A stretch of DNA of 64,000 bases, from NCBI GenBank assembly GCA_965279005.1, contig CBDIHK010000002.1:5960-69959 (forward strand), written 5' to 3'. Numbering within the stretch: the first letter of the stretch is position 1; every line of letters begins with the position of its first letter. A program made the translations under genes and the position numbers. Below the pieces are notes generated by a model, which saw only the letters and a program-made list of their open reading frames with translations, was not told the DNA's origin and did not search any database. Shown in pieces: positions 36,031 through 45,027 of this stretch. The DNA is from Planctobacterium sp965279005 (GTDB lineage Bacteria; Pseudomonadota; Gammaproteobacteria; Enterobacterales; Alteromonadaceae).

Positions 36031-38169
36031 TTACTCGCTGTCGCCCTGCTCTTCAGCTTTTGCTTCAGGGGCAGGTTTTGGCGCAGGCTTTTCCAAAAGC
36101 TCTTTGATGCTCAGACGCACGCGGTTTTGGCGATCGATTTCCATGACTTTAACATCGACCATCTCACCTTCTTTCAGGTAATCGGAAACCTTGTTTACAC
36201 GCTCATGGGAAATCTGAGATATGTGCACTAGGCCTTCTTTACCCGGCAAGACTTCTACAAAGGCACCGAAGTCGACGATTCGGGTAATCTTGCCGTTGTA
36301 AACTTTACCAACTTCGATGTCAGCCGTGATGGCTTCAATGTGGCCAATAGCAATTTCGGCTTTTGCCAAATCAGTAGCAAAGATCTTGATAGTACCATCG
36401 TCTTCAATTTCAATGTTGGTTTCAGACTCTTCGGTGATCTGGCGAATAGTAGCACCACCTTTACCAATAACATCACGGATTTTGTCTTGGTCGATTTTCA
36501 AGGTGTAAATGCGCGGGGCAAATTCAGACAAGTCATCACGGTGACCTTGGATAGCCTGATCCATTACACCCAAGATATGCAAACGGGCTTCTTTAGCTTG
36601 TTTAAGCGCAATTTGCATGATTTCTTTGGTGATACCTTCAATCTTAATATCCATCTGTAAAGCGGTAACACCAGCGGCAGTACCAGCCACTTTAAAGTCC
36701 ATGTCACCTAGATGGTCTTCATCACCGAGTATGTCAGACAAGACCACAAAGTTCTCATCACCTTTCACCAAGCCCATAGCAATACCAGCAACGGAGGCTT
36801 TGATTGGAACACCAGCATCCATCAACGCCAATGAGGTACCACATACAGACGCCATGGAAGAAGAACCATTGGATTCTGTGATTTCAGATACTACGCGAAC
36901 TACGTATGGGAACTCTTCAGCAGAAGGCATTACCGCCTGGATACCGCGCTTAGCAAGACGACCGTGGCCAATTTCACGACGTTTTGGCGAGCCAACCATG
37001 CCGGTTTCACCAACACAGTATGGAGGGAAGTTATAGTGCAACATGAAACGGCTGTTGGTTACGCCGCCGAGTTCGTCAATCATTTGGGCATCGCGCTCGG
37101 TGCCCAAAGTAGCTGCAACCATCGCCTGGGTTTCACCGCGGGTGAACAATGCAGAACCATGGGTACGAGGCAAAATGCCAGTGCTGACATCAAGGGCACG
37201 CACCATTTGCGGGTCGCGGCCGTCGATGCGTGGCTCACCGGCAAGGATGCGGGAACGCACAACATCACTTTCCAAGTCGTGTAGCAATTCGCGCGCTTCT
37301 TTTTCATCCTGCTCAGGGTTTGCTTCCAATAAAGCTTGCACGGCTTTGTCTGTTGCAGCATCAACTGCTGTTTTGCGCTCCAACTTGTCAGAGATTTGGT
37401 AAGCGGCAACCATATCAGCTTCTGCAAGTTCTTTGATTTTAGCTTTAAGTTCGGTATTTTCAGCTTCAGGCTGCCAATCCCACGCTGGAGTACCGACTTC
37501 TGCGGCAAACTCGTTAACGGCATTAACCACTTGCTGCATTTCTTGGTGGCCAAACATGACCGCACCTAGCATAGCTTCTTCAGATAGCACGTCCGCTTCA
37601 GATTCAACCATCAATACTGCATTTTCAGTACCGGCAACAACCAAATCTAACTGGCTGCTGGCTTGCTCGGAGGTCAGGGTATTCAGCACATATTGGCCAT
37701 CTATATAACCAACACGGGCAGCACCTAATGGGCCATTAAACGGGATACCTGAAATGGCGAGTGCCGCTGAGGTACCGATCATAGAAATAACATCAGTGTC
37801 AATTTCCGGGTTAGCGGAAACCACTGTAATGATAACTTGAACTTCATTTTTGAAGCCGTCTGGGAATAATGGGCGGATTGGACGGTCAATCAGACGCGCA
37901 ATCAAGGTTTCATTTTCAGAAGGACGGCCTTCACGTTTGAAAAAGCCACCTGGGATCTTACCTGCTGCGTAGGCTTTTTCTTGGTAATTTACTGTTAACG
38001 GGAAAAAATCCTGATCAGCTTTTGCTTCTTTCTTACCAACTACTGTCACTAATACCGAAGTATCGTCCATGCTAGCCATCACAGCAGCGCTTGCTTGCCG
38101 TGCTATGACGCCCGTTTCGAGCGTGACGGTGTGTTTTCCGTATTGGAATGTTTTTGTAATTGGAGTCAC
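36031..38169 (-). CDS. pnp: Polyribonucleotide nucleotidyltransferase (PNPase)
   Basis: This 712-residue phosphorolytic 3'-5' exoribonuclease has two RNase PH-like domains (FFKREGRPSENETLIARLID in the first), then a KH domain (IRDVIGKGGATIRQITEE, about 560-620) and an S1 domain (GKVYNGKITRIVDFGAFVEV, about 620-690). A short acidic Ala/Pro tail, which may bind RNase E, closes the protein. It degrades mRNA as part of the degradosome. The start is GTG 38169 with AAGGA upstream. rpsO, which usually precedes pnp, is not seen upstream. Confidence 0.98.
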   Translation of the reverse strand: MTPITKTFQYGKHTVTLETGVIARQASAAVMASMDDTSVLVTVVGKKEAKADQDFFPLTVNYQEKAYAAGKIPGGFFKREGRPSENETLIARLIDRPIRPLFPDGFKNEVQVIITVVSANPEIDTDVISMIGTSAALAISGIPFNGPLGAARVGYIDGQYVLNTLTSEQASSQLDLVVAGTENAVLMVESEADVLSEEAMLGAVMFGHQEMQQVVNAVNEFAAEVGTPAWDWQPEAENTELKAKIKELAEADMVAAYQISDKLERKTAVDAATDKAVQALLEANPEQDEKEARELLHDLESDVVRSRILAGEPRIDGRDPQMVRALDVSTGILPRTHGSALFTRGETQAMVAATLGTERDAQMIDELGGVTNSRFMLHYNFPPYCVGETGMVGSPKRREIGHGRLAKRGIQAVMPSAEEFPYVVRVVSEITESNGSSSMASVCGTSLALMDAGVPIKASVAGIAMGLVKGDENFVVLSDILGDEDHLGDMDFKVAGTAAGVTALQMDIKIEGITKEIMQIALKQAKEARLHILGVMDQAIQGHRDDLSEFAPRIYTLKIDQDKIRDVIGKGGATIRQITEESETNIEIEDDGTIKIFATDLAKAEIAIGHIEAITADIEVGKVYNGKITRIVDFGAFVEVLPGKEGLVHISQISHERVNKVSDYLKEGEMVDVKVMEIDRQNRVRLSIKELLEKPAPKPAPEAKAEEQGDSE

Positions 38170-38386
38170 TTTTTATCCTTTAATTACTTTATAAATTTTT
38201 TACTTACTATTTGCGGCGCACAGTATAGCCAGTGTTTGCCGTTAAAAACAGCTAAAAGTGCTCTGCAAACCTATAAATCCACCCTCAGCAAGCAGAGTTG
38301 GCATGAAACAGCTGCCATATGGTTCCTTCGCAGCATTCACATTGACTAAACCTTAAAAATTCCTGATTCGCATCGGCAAATAAAAC

Positions 38387-38425
38387 TTGCACTTTGTCAA
38401 CTGTATTACTATAAATAGTACAGTT
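38387..38425 (+). promoter_or_regulatory. Sigma-70 promoter with overlapping palindromic operator for the GntR/ABC unit
   Basis: TTGCAC (38387-38392) and TATAAA (38410-38415) are spaced by 17 bp. The imperfect palindrome AACTGT...ACAGTT with inner ACTAT/ATAGT (38399-38425) covers the -10 element. This is the expected position for autorepression by the YtrA-type GntR protein encoded immediately downstream. Confidence 0.65.
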
Positions 38426-38444
38426 GACACGAAGCAAAGCTATT

Positions 38445-38831
38445 ATGGCCATTCAAATCCGCCTTCTAGAAAACTCGAACCTGACGATTGCTGAGCAAAT
38501 CCAGCAGCAAATTGAGTTAGCTATTGCCCAAGGTGTGCTAAAGCAAGGCGATGCTTTGCCCAGTGTGCGCGCATTGGCAATGCAGTTGAAGGTCAACCCC
38601 AATACCATCGCCAGGTCTTTGCAGAATATGGTGCACGGAGGTTCATTAATCAGCCAAAAAGGACGGGGCTACTTTGTGGCGCCACCCACCGCTATTTTAT
38701 CCCAGCAAGAGATTGACCGGCGCCTTGGGGCAGCCGCAAAGCGCTTTGTCGCGGAAACGCGATGCTTGGGTTTGAGTTACGGACAACTAGTGGCGGCAAT
38801 AAGCAAACTTCTGCCCGAAGGGGACAAATAA
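38445..38831 (+). CDS. GntR family regulator, YtrA subfamily
   Basis: This repressor of about 128 residues has an N-terminal winged helix (IAEQIQQQIELAIAQG then LPSVRALAMQLKVNPNTIAR) and only a short C-terminal helical tail, as in YtrA. YtrA-type proteins typically repress the ABC transporter operons they head. The start is ATG 38445, after the operator-overlapped promoter. The stop overlaps the ATP-binding protein gene by one base (TAATG). Confidence 0.9.
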   Translation: MAIQIRLLENSNLTIAEQIQQQIELAIAQGVLKQGDALPSVRALAMQLKVNPNTIARSLQNMVHGGSLISQKGRGYFVAPPTAILSQQEIDRRLGAAAKRFVAETRCLGLSYGQLVAAISKLLPEGDK

Positions 38832-39529
38832 TGACTATTTTGGAAAACAGCAATGTTGCTCTAGCACTGCGGGGGGTCAGCAAGCACTACGCTGGAAAAT
38901 GTGCCATTACCGACCTGACTATGGATCTGGAGCCAGGTGTATTTTATGGATTATTGGGTGCTAACGGTGCCGGAAAATCTACCTTGCTGAAGCTCATAAC
39001 AGACGCTGAGACAGCTGATAGCGGCAAAATTTACCTAGCCAACGGCATAGAACTTGGCTATGTCTCAAGTGAACTTGGGCTGCCTGAATTTCTCAGGCTT
39101 CAAGATATTGCCAGATTATTTGCTGCTTCACATCGACGTTGGCTCCCAAACCGTTACCTACAAGTGTTGAGCTTTTTCAAGCTCGAACCTGAACTGCGCT
39201 TTGGTGGGCTTTCTGCAGGAGCCAAAGCAGGCGTAAAACTAGGCCTAATGCTGGCCCAAAAGCCCACTTTATGGTTGTTGGATGAAGCGACCCTAGGCCT
39301 AGACATAGTTGCACAAAACCAATGCCTAGAACTATTAATGCAGTATTTTATCGACGACGCCCCTACAGTCGTTTTTTGCAGCCACAACCTATCTGAAATA
39401 GAGAAAATATGCGAACAAATCATCGTGCTGGAGCAGGGCAAACTCGCCTGGAAGGGAAACAAAGACGATTTAGTCAACAACGAAGCCAGCTTTCCTGAAA
39501 GCATCCAACAGCTTTACAGCAAAACCTGA
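38831..39529 (+). CDS. ABC transporter ATP-binding protein
   Basis: This 232-residue ATPase has Walker A GANGAGKST, Walker B LWLLDEAT with the following D-loop LGLD, and the H-loop SHNL. The signature motif is a degenerate LSAGAKAG in place of LSGGQ, which is common in the YtrB-like group. The start is ATG 38831, overlapping the gntR stop; the frame extends upstream only inside gntR. With the next gene it forms an exporter of unknown substrate, possibly induced by cell-wall stress, by analogy with Ytr systems. Confidence 0.92.
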   Translation: MTILENSNVALALRGVSKHYAGKCAITDLTMDLEPGVFYGLLGANGAGKSTLLKLITDAETADSGKIYLANGIELGYVSSELGLPEFLRLQDIARLFAASHRRWLPNRYLQVLSFFKLEPELRFGGLSAGAKAGVKLGLMLAQKPTLWLLDEATLGLDIVAQNQCLELLMQYFIDDAPTVVFCSHNLSEIEKICEQIIVLEQGKLAWKGNKDDLVNNEASFPESIQQLYSKT

Positions 39530-39539
39530 GGAAATTGCC

Positions 39540-41165
39540 ATGTTTGTTACCTATATAAAAGTATTGAGCTCACACTTATGGCCTGCATTTACCTTGGCTT
39601 TTGTATTTAATTTACTACTATTTAAATTCTTTAGCTGGCACGGTCTAAGTGCGGCAACCGATAGCTTTTACATGCCAGTTTTGACGCTTTTTTCGCTGCA
39701 AAATTTTTTGTTGGGCTTTTGGCTGACTTGGCAAAACAACAAACAGGCGTTTTGGCAGCAAATATTTATATCTATACCGAGAACCATCAAACACCACCTA
39801 GGCTTCTTAGTATTAGTTTCCGCAACTGTGCAGTTATTACCCCTATTGGGATTCATGCAACTGTCAATTAATGATTTTTACCAGCTAACAACCTTGGATT
39901 ACCTCGGAGCCCTATATTTATGGCTGTTATCCTGCCTGGCGTTTGGAATGGCAATACTAAATAGTGTTTGGCGCCACTGGACACTAGCGCTACTAGTTTT
40001 GCCATTTCCACTCTACTACGACTTATTTTTTAGTCAGGTTTGGATCCAGATCGCCTACTTCTTAGTAGTGGCAGCATCATTGTACATTGCTCTGCTTTGG
40101 CGTAAGCCAGCTAGGCAATTGTTGGTATCGGTATTCCTTTCTTTTGGGGTGTACATGGCGTTGCTGGTGCTTGTGCAAATCCTATCCAACGCTAACCAGG
40201 CTTCTCCCCAACAGACACAAATACAGTTGAGCAAAGATCTTGGCGATACGTATCCAGGTAGGCTTATCCAGCACCATGACCTCAATGGCTGCTGCTTCCT
40301 GCACCACCGCTCCCTTTTGTACAAGTCAGATAATGCGAGGCCGGATTGGTCAAATTACCGGTACAACTTTTTTAACCCGGGGCAAACCATGGGCCTCCGT
40401 GACTGGCAAGCCATTAAAAAGCTGTTGCAAAAAGTTTGGCAGGAGCAACATCCAGGTCAGGTACCAATGCACCTAAACTTAAACGATGACGCAATGTTGT
40501 TTTTGTTCAGCGATGCGATATACAAAGCCAGTAACCATGAAATCACACCCGTTTGGCAAGCGTCGGGCGCAGAATCCATATTAAGTTACAACCAAAGCAC
40601 CAGCAAAACACCTGGTGCCGACTATGAGTACCTCTACTTTTCAACAGGTAAAACAGGCTATTTGTTGGAACCGAGCTCATTACGGGTACAAGAAATGCGC
40701 CTAACAGCACCAATGTTGATGGGTTCGCTGACGAGTTTTAAACAGCAAGACGGGAGTTTGGCATTCCAACTCATGCTAATTGCGCAAGACGATAGGCAGT
40801 ATGTTTACCGCTTTACCAACCTAGAAGAACCACTACAGCCTTTTTTGGTTAAGGACTTGCAGTTTAGTGTGGCTGAACAATTCAGCTATTTTTCTATTAG
40901 TGCAGCCTCTCCCTTCCACGACCTCATAACCCAAGCCATGTGGGGCGGTAACATTGATCAACTGCTGCTTTGGTCAAACTGGCTCCTGTTGGGCAACCTT
41001 CTTGCCGTGGTTATATGTTGGTTGCTTTTCCGCGGTGTCTCCCGGAACTATATGTTTGCGATGCTAATATTAACCTTGGTGTTTTCCTGGCCAATGTTGC
41101 TAACCCTAGTGCTTGTGTTGGGCTTACCTTCACAGCACAAATGCATTATGGCACCTGCCAGTTGA
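39540..41165 (+). CDS. ABC transporter permease-like membrane protein
   Basis: This 541-residue protein has about six membrane helices in the first 200 residues, a large non-membrane domain (about 210-465) and two further helices at the C-terminus. It follows the ATPase by 10 bp and is its obvious partner. The large middle domain would face the periplasm. I recognise no named family beyond ABC-2-like exporter permease. The domain may bind a substrate or a signal. Confidence 0.75.
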   Translation: MFVTYIKVLSSHLWPAFTLAFVFNLLLFKFFSWHGLSAATDSFYMPVLTLFSLQNFLLGFWLTWQNNKQAFWQQIFISIPRTIKHHLGFLVLVSATVQLLPLLGFMQLSINDFYQLTTLDYLGALYLWLLSCLAFGMAILNSVWRHWTLALLVLPFPLYYDLFFSQVWIQIAYFLVVAASLYIALLWRKPARQLLVSVFLSFGVYMALLVLVQILSNANQASPQQTQIQLSKDLGDTYPGRLIQHHDLNGCCFLHHRSLLYKSDNARPDWSNYRYNFFNPGQTMGLRDWQAIKKLLQKVWQEQHPGQVPMHLNLNDDAMLFLFSDAIYKASNHEITPVWQASGAESILSYNQSTSKTPGADYEYLYFSTGKTGYLLEPSSLRVQEMRLTAPMLMGSLTSFKQQDGSLAFQLMLIAQDDRQYVYRFTNLEEPLQPFLVKDLQFSVAEQFSYFSISAASPFHDLITQAMWGGNIDQLLLWSNWLLLGNLLAVVICWLLFRGVSRNYMFAMLILTLVFSWPMLLTLVLVLGLPSQHKCIMAPAS

Positions 41166-41306
41166 GTAAATTGAAAAAACCGAGTTAATCTTTACCCAAG
41201 GTGGAATGGCTACAATACAATATTTTTTCAGTTGCACCTTTAACGGCTCAGGCGGTAGATTATAGTTGATGTAAAGAAGCAATCATTCAGGTCACCTAGC
41301 AACAGC

Positions 41307-41945
41307 ATGCGTAAGCTATTTTTTTTCCTAGTGTTAACCGCCGTATTCCCCAACCTAGTCCACGCCAACTTATCCCAATATGTACATGTCAGGGAAACCC
41401 TGTTTTGGGACAAGCTTTACACCGAAAAATACCACACCCTGTACTGCGCAGTGCACCATGAAGCGGGCAAGGAAGTGGACATTGCGCAAGTTTACCCCAT
41501 TGATTGGATGGCAGCGGCGTTGAATTGCCCCGACGTAGAGGACTGTGATTTTGCCCGATACAAAGAGGCCACAGCAGATCTGCACAATTGGTGGCCGATG
41601 CAGCCAGGTTATAGTGATGTCAGGAAGCACTATTTATTCGTGGAAAAAACCGACCCAGAAGGCAAAAAGAATAACTGCAATATGATCATCTACCCACAAG
41701 GTATTGAGCCCCGCGAATGGGCTAAAGGCGAAATTGCCCGGTCTATGTTGCATATGATGTGGCGCTACCGGTTACCCCACTACGGCCAGATCCCACTTAT
41801 GGTAAAGTGGGCGAAACGCTATCCCGCGTCCGCTGAAGAAAAGTGGCGCAATGATAAAATCAAACAGCTTCAGGGCATCGAAAACCGCTTTATCGCTGAC
41901 CCCAGTTTTATCGATACTGCGTTTCCAGATCCGGCTTCATACTAA
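41307..41945 (+). CDS. Endonuclease I family protein lacking the catalytic His motif
   Basis: This 212-residue exported protein (MRKLFFFLVLTAVFPNLVHA) resembles periplasmic endonuclease I (EndA/Vvn). It has YHTLYCAVHHEAGKEVD, DLHNWWPMQPGYSDVR and EPREWAKGEIARSMLHMMWR followed by WAKRYPASAEEKWRNDKI. Active members have EHVVPAW, where Glu binds Mg and His is the general base. The equivalent stretch here reads A60-Q-V-Y-P-I-D-W, so both residues are absent. The protein may be a non-catalytic DNA-binding relative or use other residues. The family assignment rests on the C-terminal half and is fairly firm. Confidence 0.7.
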   Translation: MRKLFFFLVLTAVFPNLVHANLSQYVHVRETLFWDKLYTEKYHTLYCAVHHEAGKEVDIAQVYPIDWMAAALNCPDVEDCDFARYKEATADLHNWWPMQPGYSDVRKHYLFVEKTDPEGKKNNCNMIIYPQGIEPREWAKGEIARSMLHMMWRYRLPHYGQIPLMVKWAKRYPASAEEKWRNDKIKQLQGIENRFIADPSFIDTAFPDPASY

Positions 41946-41956
41946 GCAGGGAAGTA

Positions 41957-42364
41957 ATACCGATTCCATTAAGTATTTGCTCACCCAGCGCTGCCTCAGG
42001 GACTCAAGTTCAAGGCGCACGAATGAAGTAATACTGGCGGCTTTACTCCGGGCATCCTGCCCTTCGCCTTTCAGGCCGGCTTCGCCGTTTAATTTCTTTC
42101 CAGAAGAAATTATCGAACTTCGTGCAACGATGAAATTGTGTTCCTGAGGCGCGTCTTCGATGGGTTTGAAAAGGGTTTATACAGCGTTAAATGTTCTCGA
42201 TTTAGACCCACTAGACCTTTGAACATTTGCCTTGTCTACCAAAAGCCGTTGGAACGGCTTAGAACCGCTTTAGCGGGCCTGCGAAGCAGGTGAGGTACAA
42301 GGATGTAGCGAATAAACCCTTTTCAATTCCCACTGGGTGAGCAAATACTTAATGGAATCGGTAT
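41957..42364. mobile_element. Miniature inverted-repeat element (MITE-like), 408 bp
   Basis: A perfect 32-bp inverted repeat bounds the element: left end 41957-41988, beginning ATACCGATTCCATTAAGTAT, and right end 42333-42364. Inside are a further perfect 15-bp inverted repeat (42166-42180 with 42312-42326) and several small hairpins (AATTTCTT/AAGAAATT near 42100; AAGCCGTT/AACGGCTT near 42245). No transposase frame is present. Short copies of the ends occur elsewhere in the window (9334, 29452, 32491, 33189). I cannot define a target duplication with certainty. Confidence 0.8.
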
Positions 42365-42459
42365 AAAACAGATTAGGTTATTACCAGATATTCCAATAGC
42401 TAAACAAGGCTCGCGGCCCTGCCCATAATAGCTTTGGCTGTATAAAACATAGAAAGCCA

Positions 42460-43998
42460 TTAAAACACGCCAAGACTTAGCAACATAGCGGTAACATCTG
42501 AGTTTTCTAGCACACCAGAAACAAACGCAAGCACCACTACAAATATCATGATTGACGATATCATGGCCATATTGGAACCATATATTTGCAGTACTTTTTG
42601 CCACATCCCCTTGGCGTTCTTGAAGCTGGTTTTTTGCCTTGTCCAGCTTTGTTTATAAAGGTGGTGAATGACGTAGGCTTTGACCATAGAACCATAGACC
42701 TGGTTAAAATAAAGCAAAATAGGCCACGAAACATCAAATTTGCCGCGGATTAAACTGAGCAGAAATGTCAGGGTGTAACGGGTTAGCATAATCCAAAAGA
42801 AAAACACAATGGTCATTTCAACACCGTGTTTGGCGGTACCCAAAATGGCCAATACCAAGCCCAACAATGCTGTCCAGATGCTGATAAGTTGATCCCGCAA
42901 CACCCACCAGACATAGATGCCGGTGGTTTTCATAGGGATTTTCCGGGCGCGGGCATTGGTGCGCAACATATTGCCAAACCACCTACGCATCAGCACGGTG
43001 GCTCCCTTGAAAAAATTCCGGTTGGGAGGCTCTTCAACCGTATAAACCATTACGTTCTCATCGGGAACATACAGCATATCCCAGCCGCTTTTGATGACGT
43101 GGTACCAACTGGACTTATCATCCCCGGTTAAAAAGCGAAACCGCCCTAGACGCCAATGGTCTATGTAGTCAAATTCGACCCTGTCGATAAACTCCGGCTC
43201 GCATATAATACTGGCGCGAAACATGGACATGCGCCCCGTCAGTGTCATTACCCTGTTGCTGAGGGACAGTGAAGCCATATATTCATGGCGCTGGGCGAAA
43301 CGCAGGCTATACCACTTGCGGTAAAGATCCACAGTGGCGTTGTCACCTTCCAAAATACATTCTTCGTTAGTGGTCAAAGCACCCAGGTTGGGGTTGAGTT
43401 TAAAAAAGCCAAAACAATGCCGTGTGCAACCCACCCGTAAGATGCTATCGCCATCAATAACCGACACCACCGCATTATCTTTGTCCACAGGAGTACAGGA
43501 TACCGAACGGAATGCCGCAGCAAGGCCATCGCGCTTGCCGGTGCCAGCAATTCGGATAATTTTTAAGGTTACTCTTTCCGGTGGATTTAATGCGTGGAAG
43601 CACTGTTTCATTAGACGCATATCTGAGTGCTCAACCACAGAAGCAACAATAGTAGTAGGTACGCCGCAGTCTATGGCGTCCTTAATCATTGCCCGGTAAA
43701 CCTGGGCAGTGATATAGGAGTCGACACGGAAACTGGTAACAATTAGAAATACGTGTTCAGGATGAAATTCATCGCCCGCTTGATCTACTTTCCAACGCAA
43801 ATATGGAAATTTGAAATAGAGGAAAATCACAGCCCGCACAAAGTGTTGGAACGCCCACAAATAGCGCCAGACAGCAATGATGCCCATCAAAAAAATGAAG
43901 TTTTGAGCTTCTGTATCGAAGTATGTTTCCGGCAAAACCAATGCAAACGCCAACAACACAAGGATGTAAAACGCGTGGGAGAATGCGTACCTAACCAT
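42460..43998 (-). CDS. alg8: Mannuronan synthase-type glycosyltransferase (Alg8)
   Basis: This 512-residue inner membrane family 2 glycosyltransferase has the catalytic pattern of Alg8: DGDS at 182-185, TGDD at 291-294 (TGDDKSSWYH) and RRW at 338-340 for the acceptor-site (Q/R)xxRW. Membrane helices lie at about 7-60 and after residue 350. In Pseudomonas, Alg8 polymerises GDP-mannuronate and needs Alg44 with c-di-GMP. It is the last gene of the operon and overlaps the upstream beta-helix gene by 8 bp. The length is close to the 494 residues of the Pseudomonas protein. Polymer identity (mannuronan) is inferred from algD in the same operon. Confidence 0.9.
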   Translation of the reverse strand: MVRYAFSHAFYILVLLAFALVLPETYFDTEAQNFIFLMGIIAVWRYLWAFQHFVRAVIFLYFKFPYLRWKVDQAGDEFHPEHVFLIVTSFRVDSYITAQVYRAMIKDAIDCGVPTTIVASVVEHSDMRLMKQCFHALNPPERVTLKIIRIAGTGKRDGLAAAFRSVSCTPVDKDNAVVSVIDGDSILRVGCTRHCFGFFKLNPNLGALTTNEECILEGDNATVDLYRKWYSLRFAQRHEYMASLSLSNRVMTLTGRMSMFRASIICEPEFIDRVEFDYIDHWRLGRFRFLTGDDKSSWYHVIKSGWDMLYVPDENVMVYTVEEPPNRNFFKGATVLMRRWFGNMLRTNARARKIPMKTTGIYVWWVLRDQLISIWTALLGLVLAILGTAKHGVEMTIVFFFWIMLTRYTLTFLLSLIRGKFDVSWPILLYFNQVYGSMVKAYVIHHLYKQSWTRQKTSFKNAKGMWQKVLQIYGSNMAMISSIMIFVVVLAFVSGVLENSDVTAMLLSLGVF

Positions 43999-45025
43999 CG
44001 CATGCCTCCCCGGCTGATCCAGGCACTTTTGAACCTAGCCTGATCTTCTTTTGGCCATTGGCTTGAATGACTAGGTTGTCACATACCTCCTGTGGCCAGT
44101 TCATGATTTTTAAACCACCTTCTGCGTTATTGGCCAAATGGTTATCTTTAACTGAATTGTTCCTTGCGTGTAATTTTTCATCGCCACCAATCCTAATACC
44201 AGCCCCAGCACCATTAACCACAAGGTTTGCATAAACCTGGTTATTGGAGCCGCGAATATTGATCCCACCCGAATTTACTTGTTCTGGATATTCACAAATA
44301 TTGGCGACAACTTGCACCCCCGTCGCCCGCTCTTTGATATCAATGCATTCGCCAATGCCACGAGAAATGGTATTACCTTGGATCAGGATATTCCTTGTTG
44401 TGTCATAACCGCCCAAAGACCACTGTTCTGGCGCAGTACCTATGTAGATCCCCTCCGAATTAGACTGCCCCCGCCCAAACCGGGTATCCCTCAGGCCGCA
44501 TTGGCTAATGTGGTTATTTATAATCAGCGAATTGTGCACATGCCGCCTCACCCGCAAACATTCACCGTAGGCATTTTTTAATACCAGCCCTTCCAGTTCT
44601 ACACCCACTATGGGGCTGTTATCCAATGAGCCTACTTCAACTAACTTGTCGCGGTAATCTTCGAGCTTTAACCCCTTGCCGTGTTTGCTGTCAATTGTAA
44701 TGCCCGATACCCGGACATAGCTGTGGTTGATGCTTAGAACCCGGTGGTCCTGGCTCCCCCGGACGATGGCCTGCCTATTGCCGGTTATATGTATGTTTTG
44801 CTGCGGGGCACCTGGGCGCACAGTTGCTATGGCTTGGCTGTATATGCCTGGTAAGACATAAAGCCTATCCCCGGGTTGCATCTGTGACAGCGCAAATTGG
44901 AAAGTCGCAAAAGCGGTTTCAGGTGTCTTGCCATTGTTGTCATCCTTGCCCTGCACTGCCAAAAAATACCAATTGGCATGGCATTGCAGGGAGATAAGCA
45001 AAAAAATGGCAGCCACTATGCGCAT
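43991..45025 (-). CDS. Periplasmic right-handed beta-helix protein, possible PL6-like lyase or epimerase
   Basis: This protein of about 344 residues has a signal peptide (MRIVAAIFLLISLQCHA), then YFLAVQGKDDNNGKTPETAF, the entry of many parallel beta-helix carbohydrate enzymes, and repeated helix coils. Lys234 in CIDIK and Arg261 in GGINIRG (numbered from GTG 45034) sit on neighbouring coils. PL6 alginate lyases have their catalytic Lys and Arg in similar IxxK and LTLR contexts, but the spacing here is about six residues longer. I choose ATG 45025 with GGGTGG upstream; GTG 45034 is an alternative overlapping algD. It may replace AlgL as periplasmic lyase, or act as a second epimerase. Function is inferred only. 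Confidence 0.75.
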   Translation of the reverse strand: MRIVAAIFLLISLQCHANWYFLAVQGKDDNNGKTPETAFATFQFALSQMQPGDRLYVLPGIYSQAIATVRPGAPQQNIHITGNRQAIVRGSQDHRVLSINHSYVRVSGITIDSKHGKGLKLEDYRDKLVEVGSLDNSPIVGVELEGLVLKNAYGECLRVRRHVHNSLIINNHISQCGLRDTRFGRGQSNSEGIYIGTAPEQWSLGGYDTTRNILIQGNTISRGIGECIDIKERATGVQVVANICEYPEQVNSGGINIRGSNNQVYANLVVNGAGAGIRIGGDEKLHARNNSVKDNHLANNAEGGLKIMNWPQEVCDNLVIQANGQKKIRLGSKVPGSAGEACDG

Positions 45026-45027
45026 TG

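Noticed and set aside
42460..43998. Cellulose or hyaluronan synthase
   Set aside because: The TGDDKSSW motif, length and partner genes fit Alg8; no BcsA-type PilZ fusion or bcsC-like gene is present.
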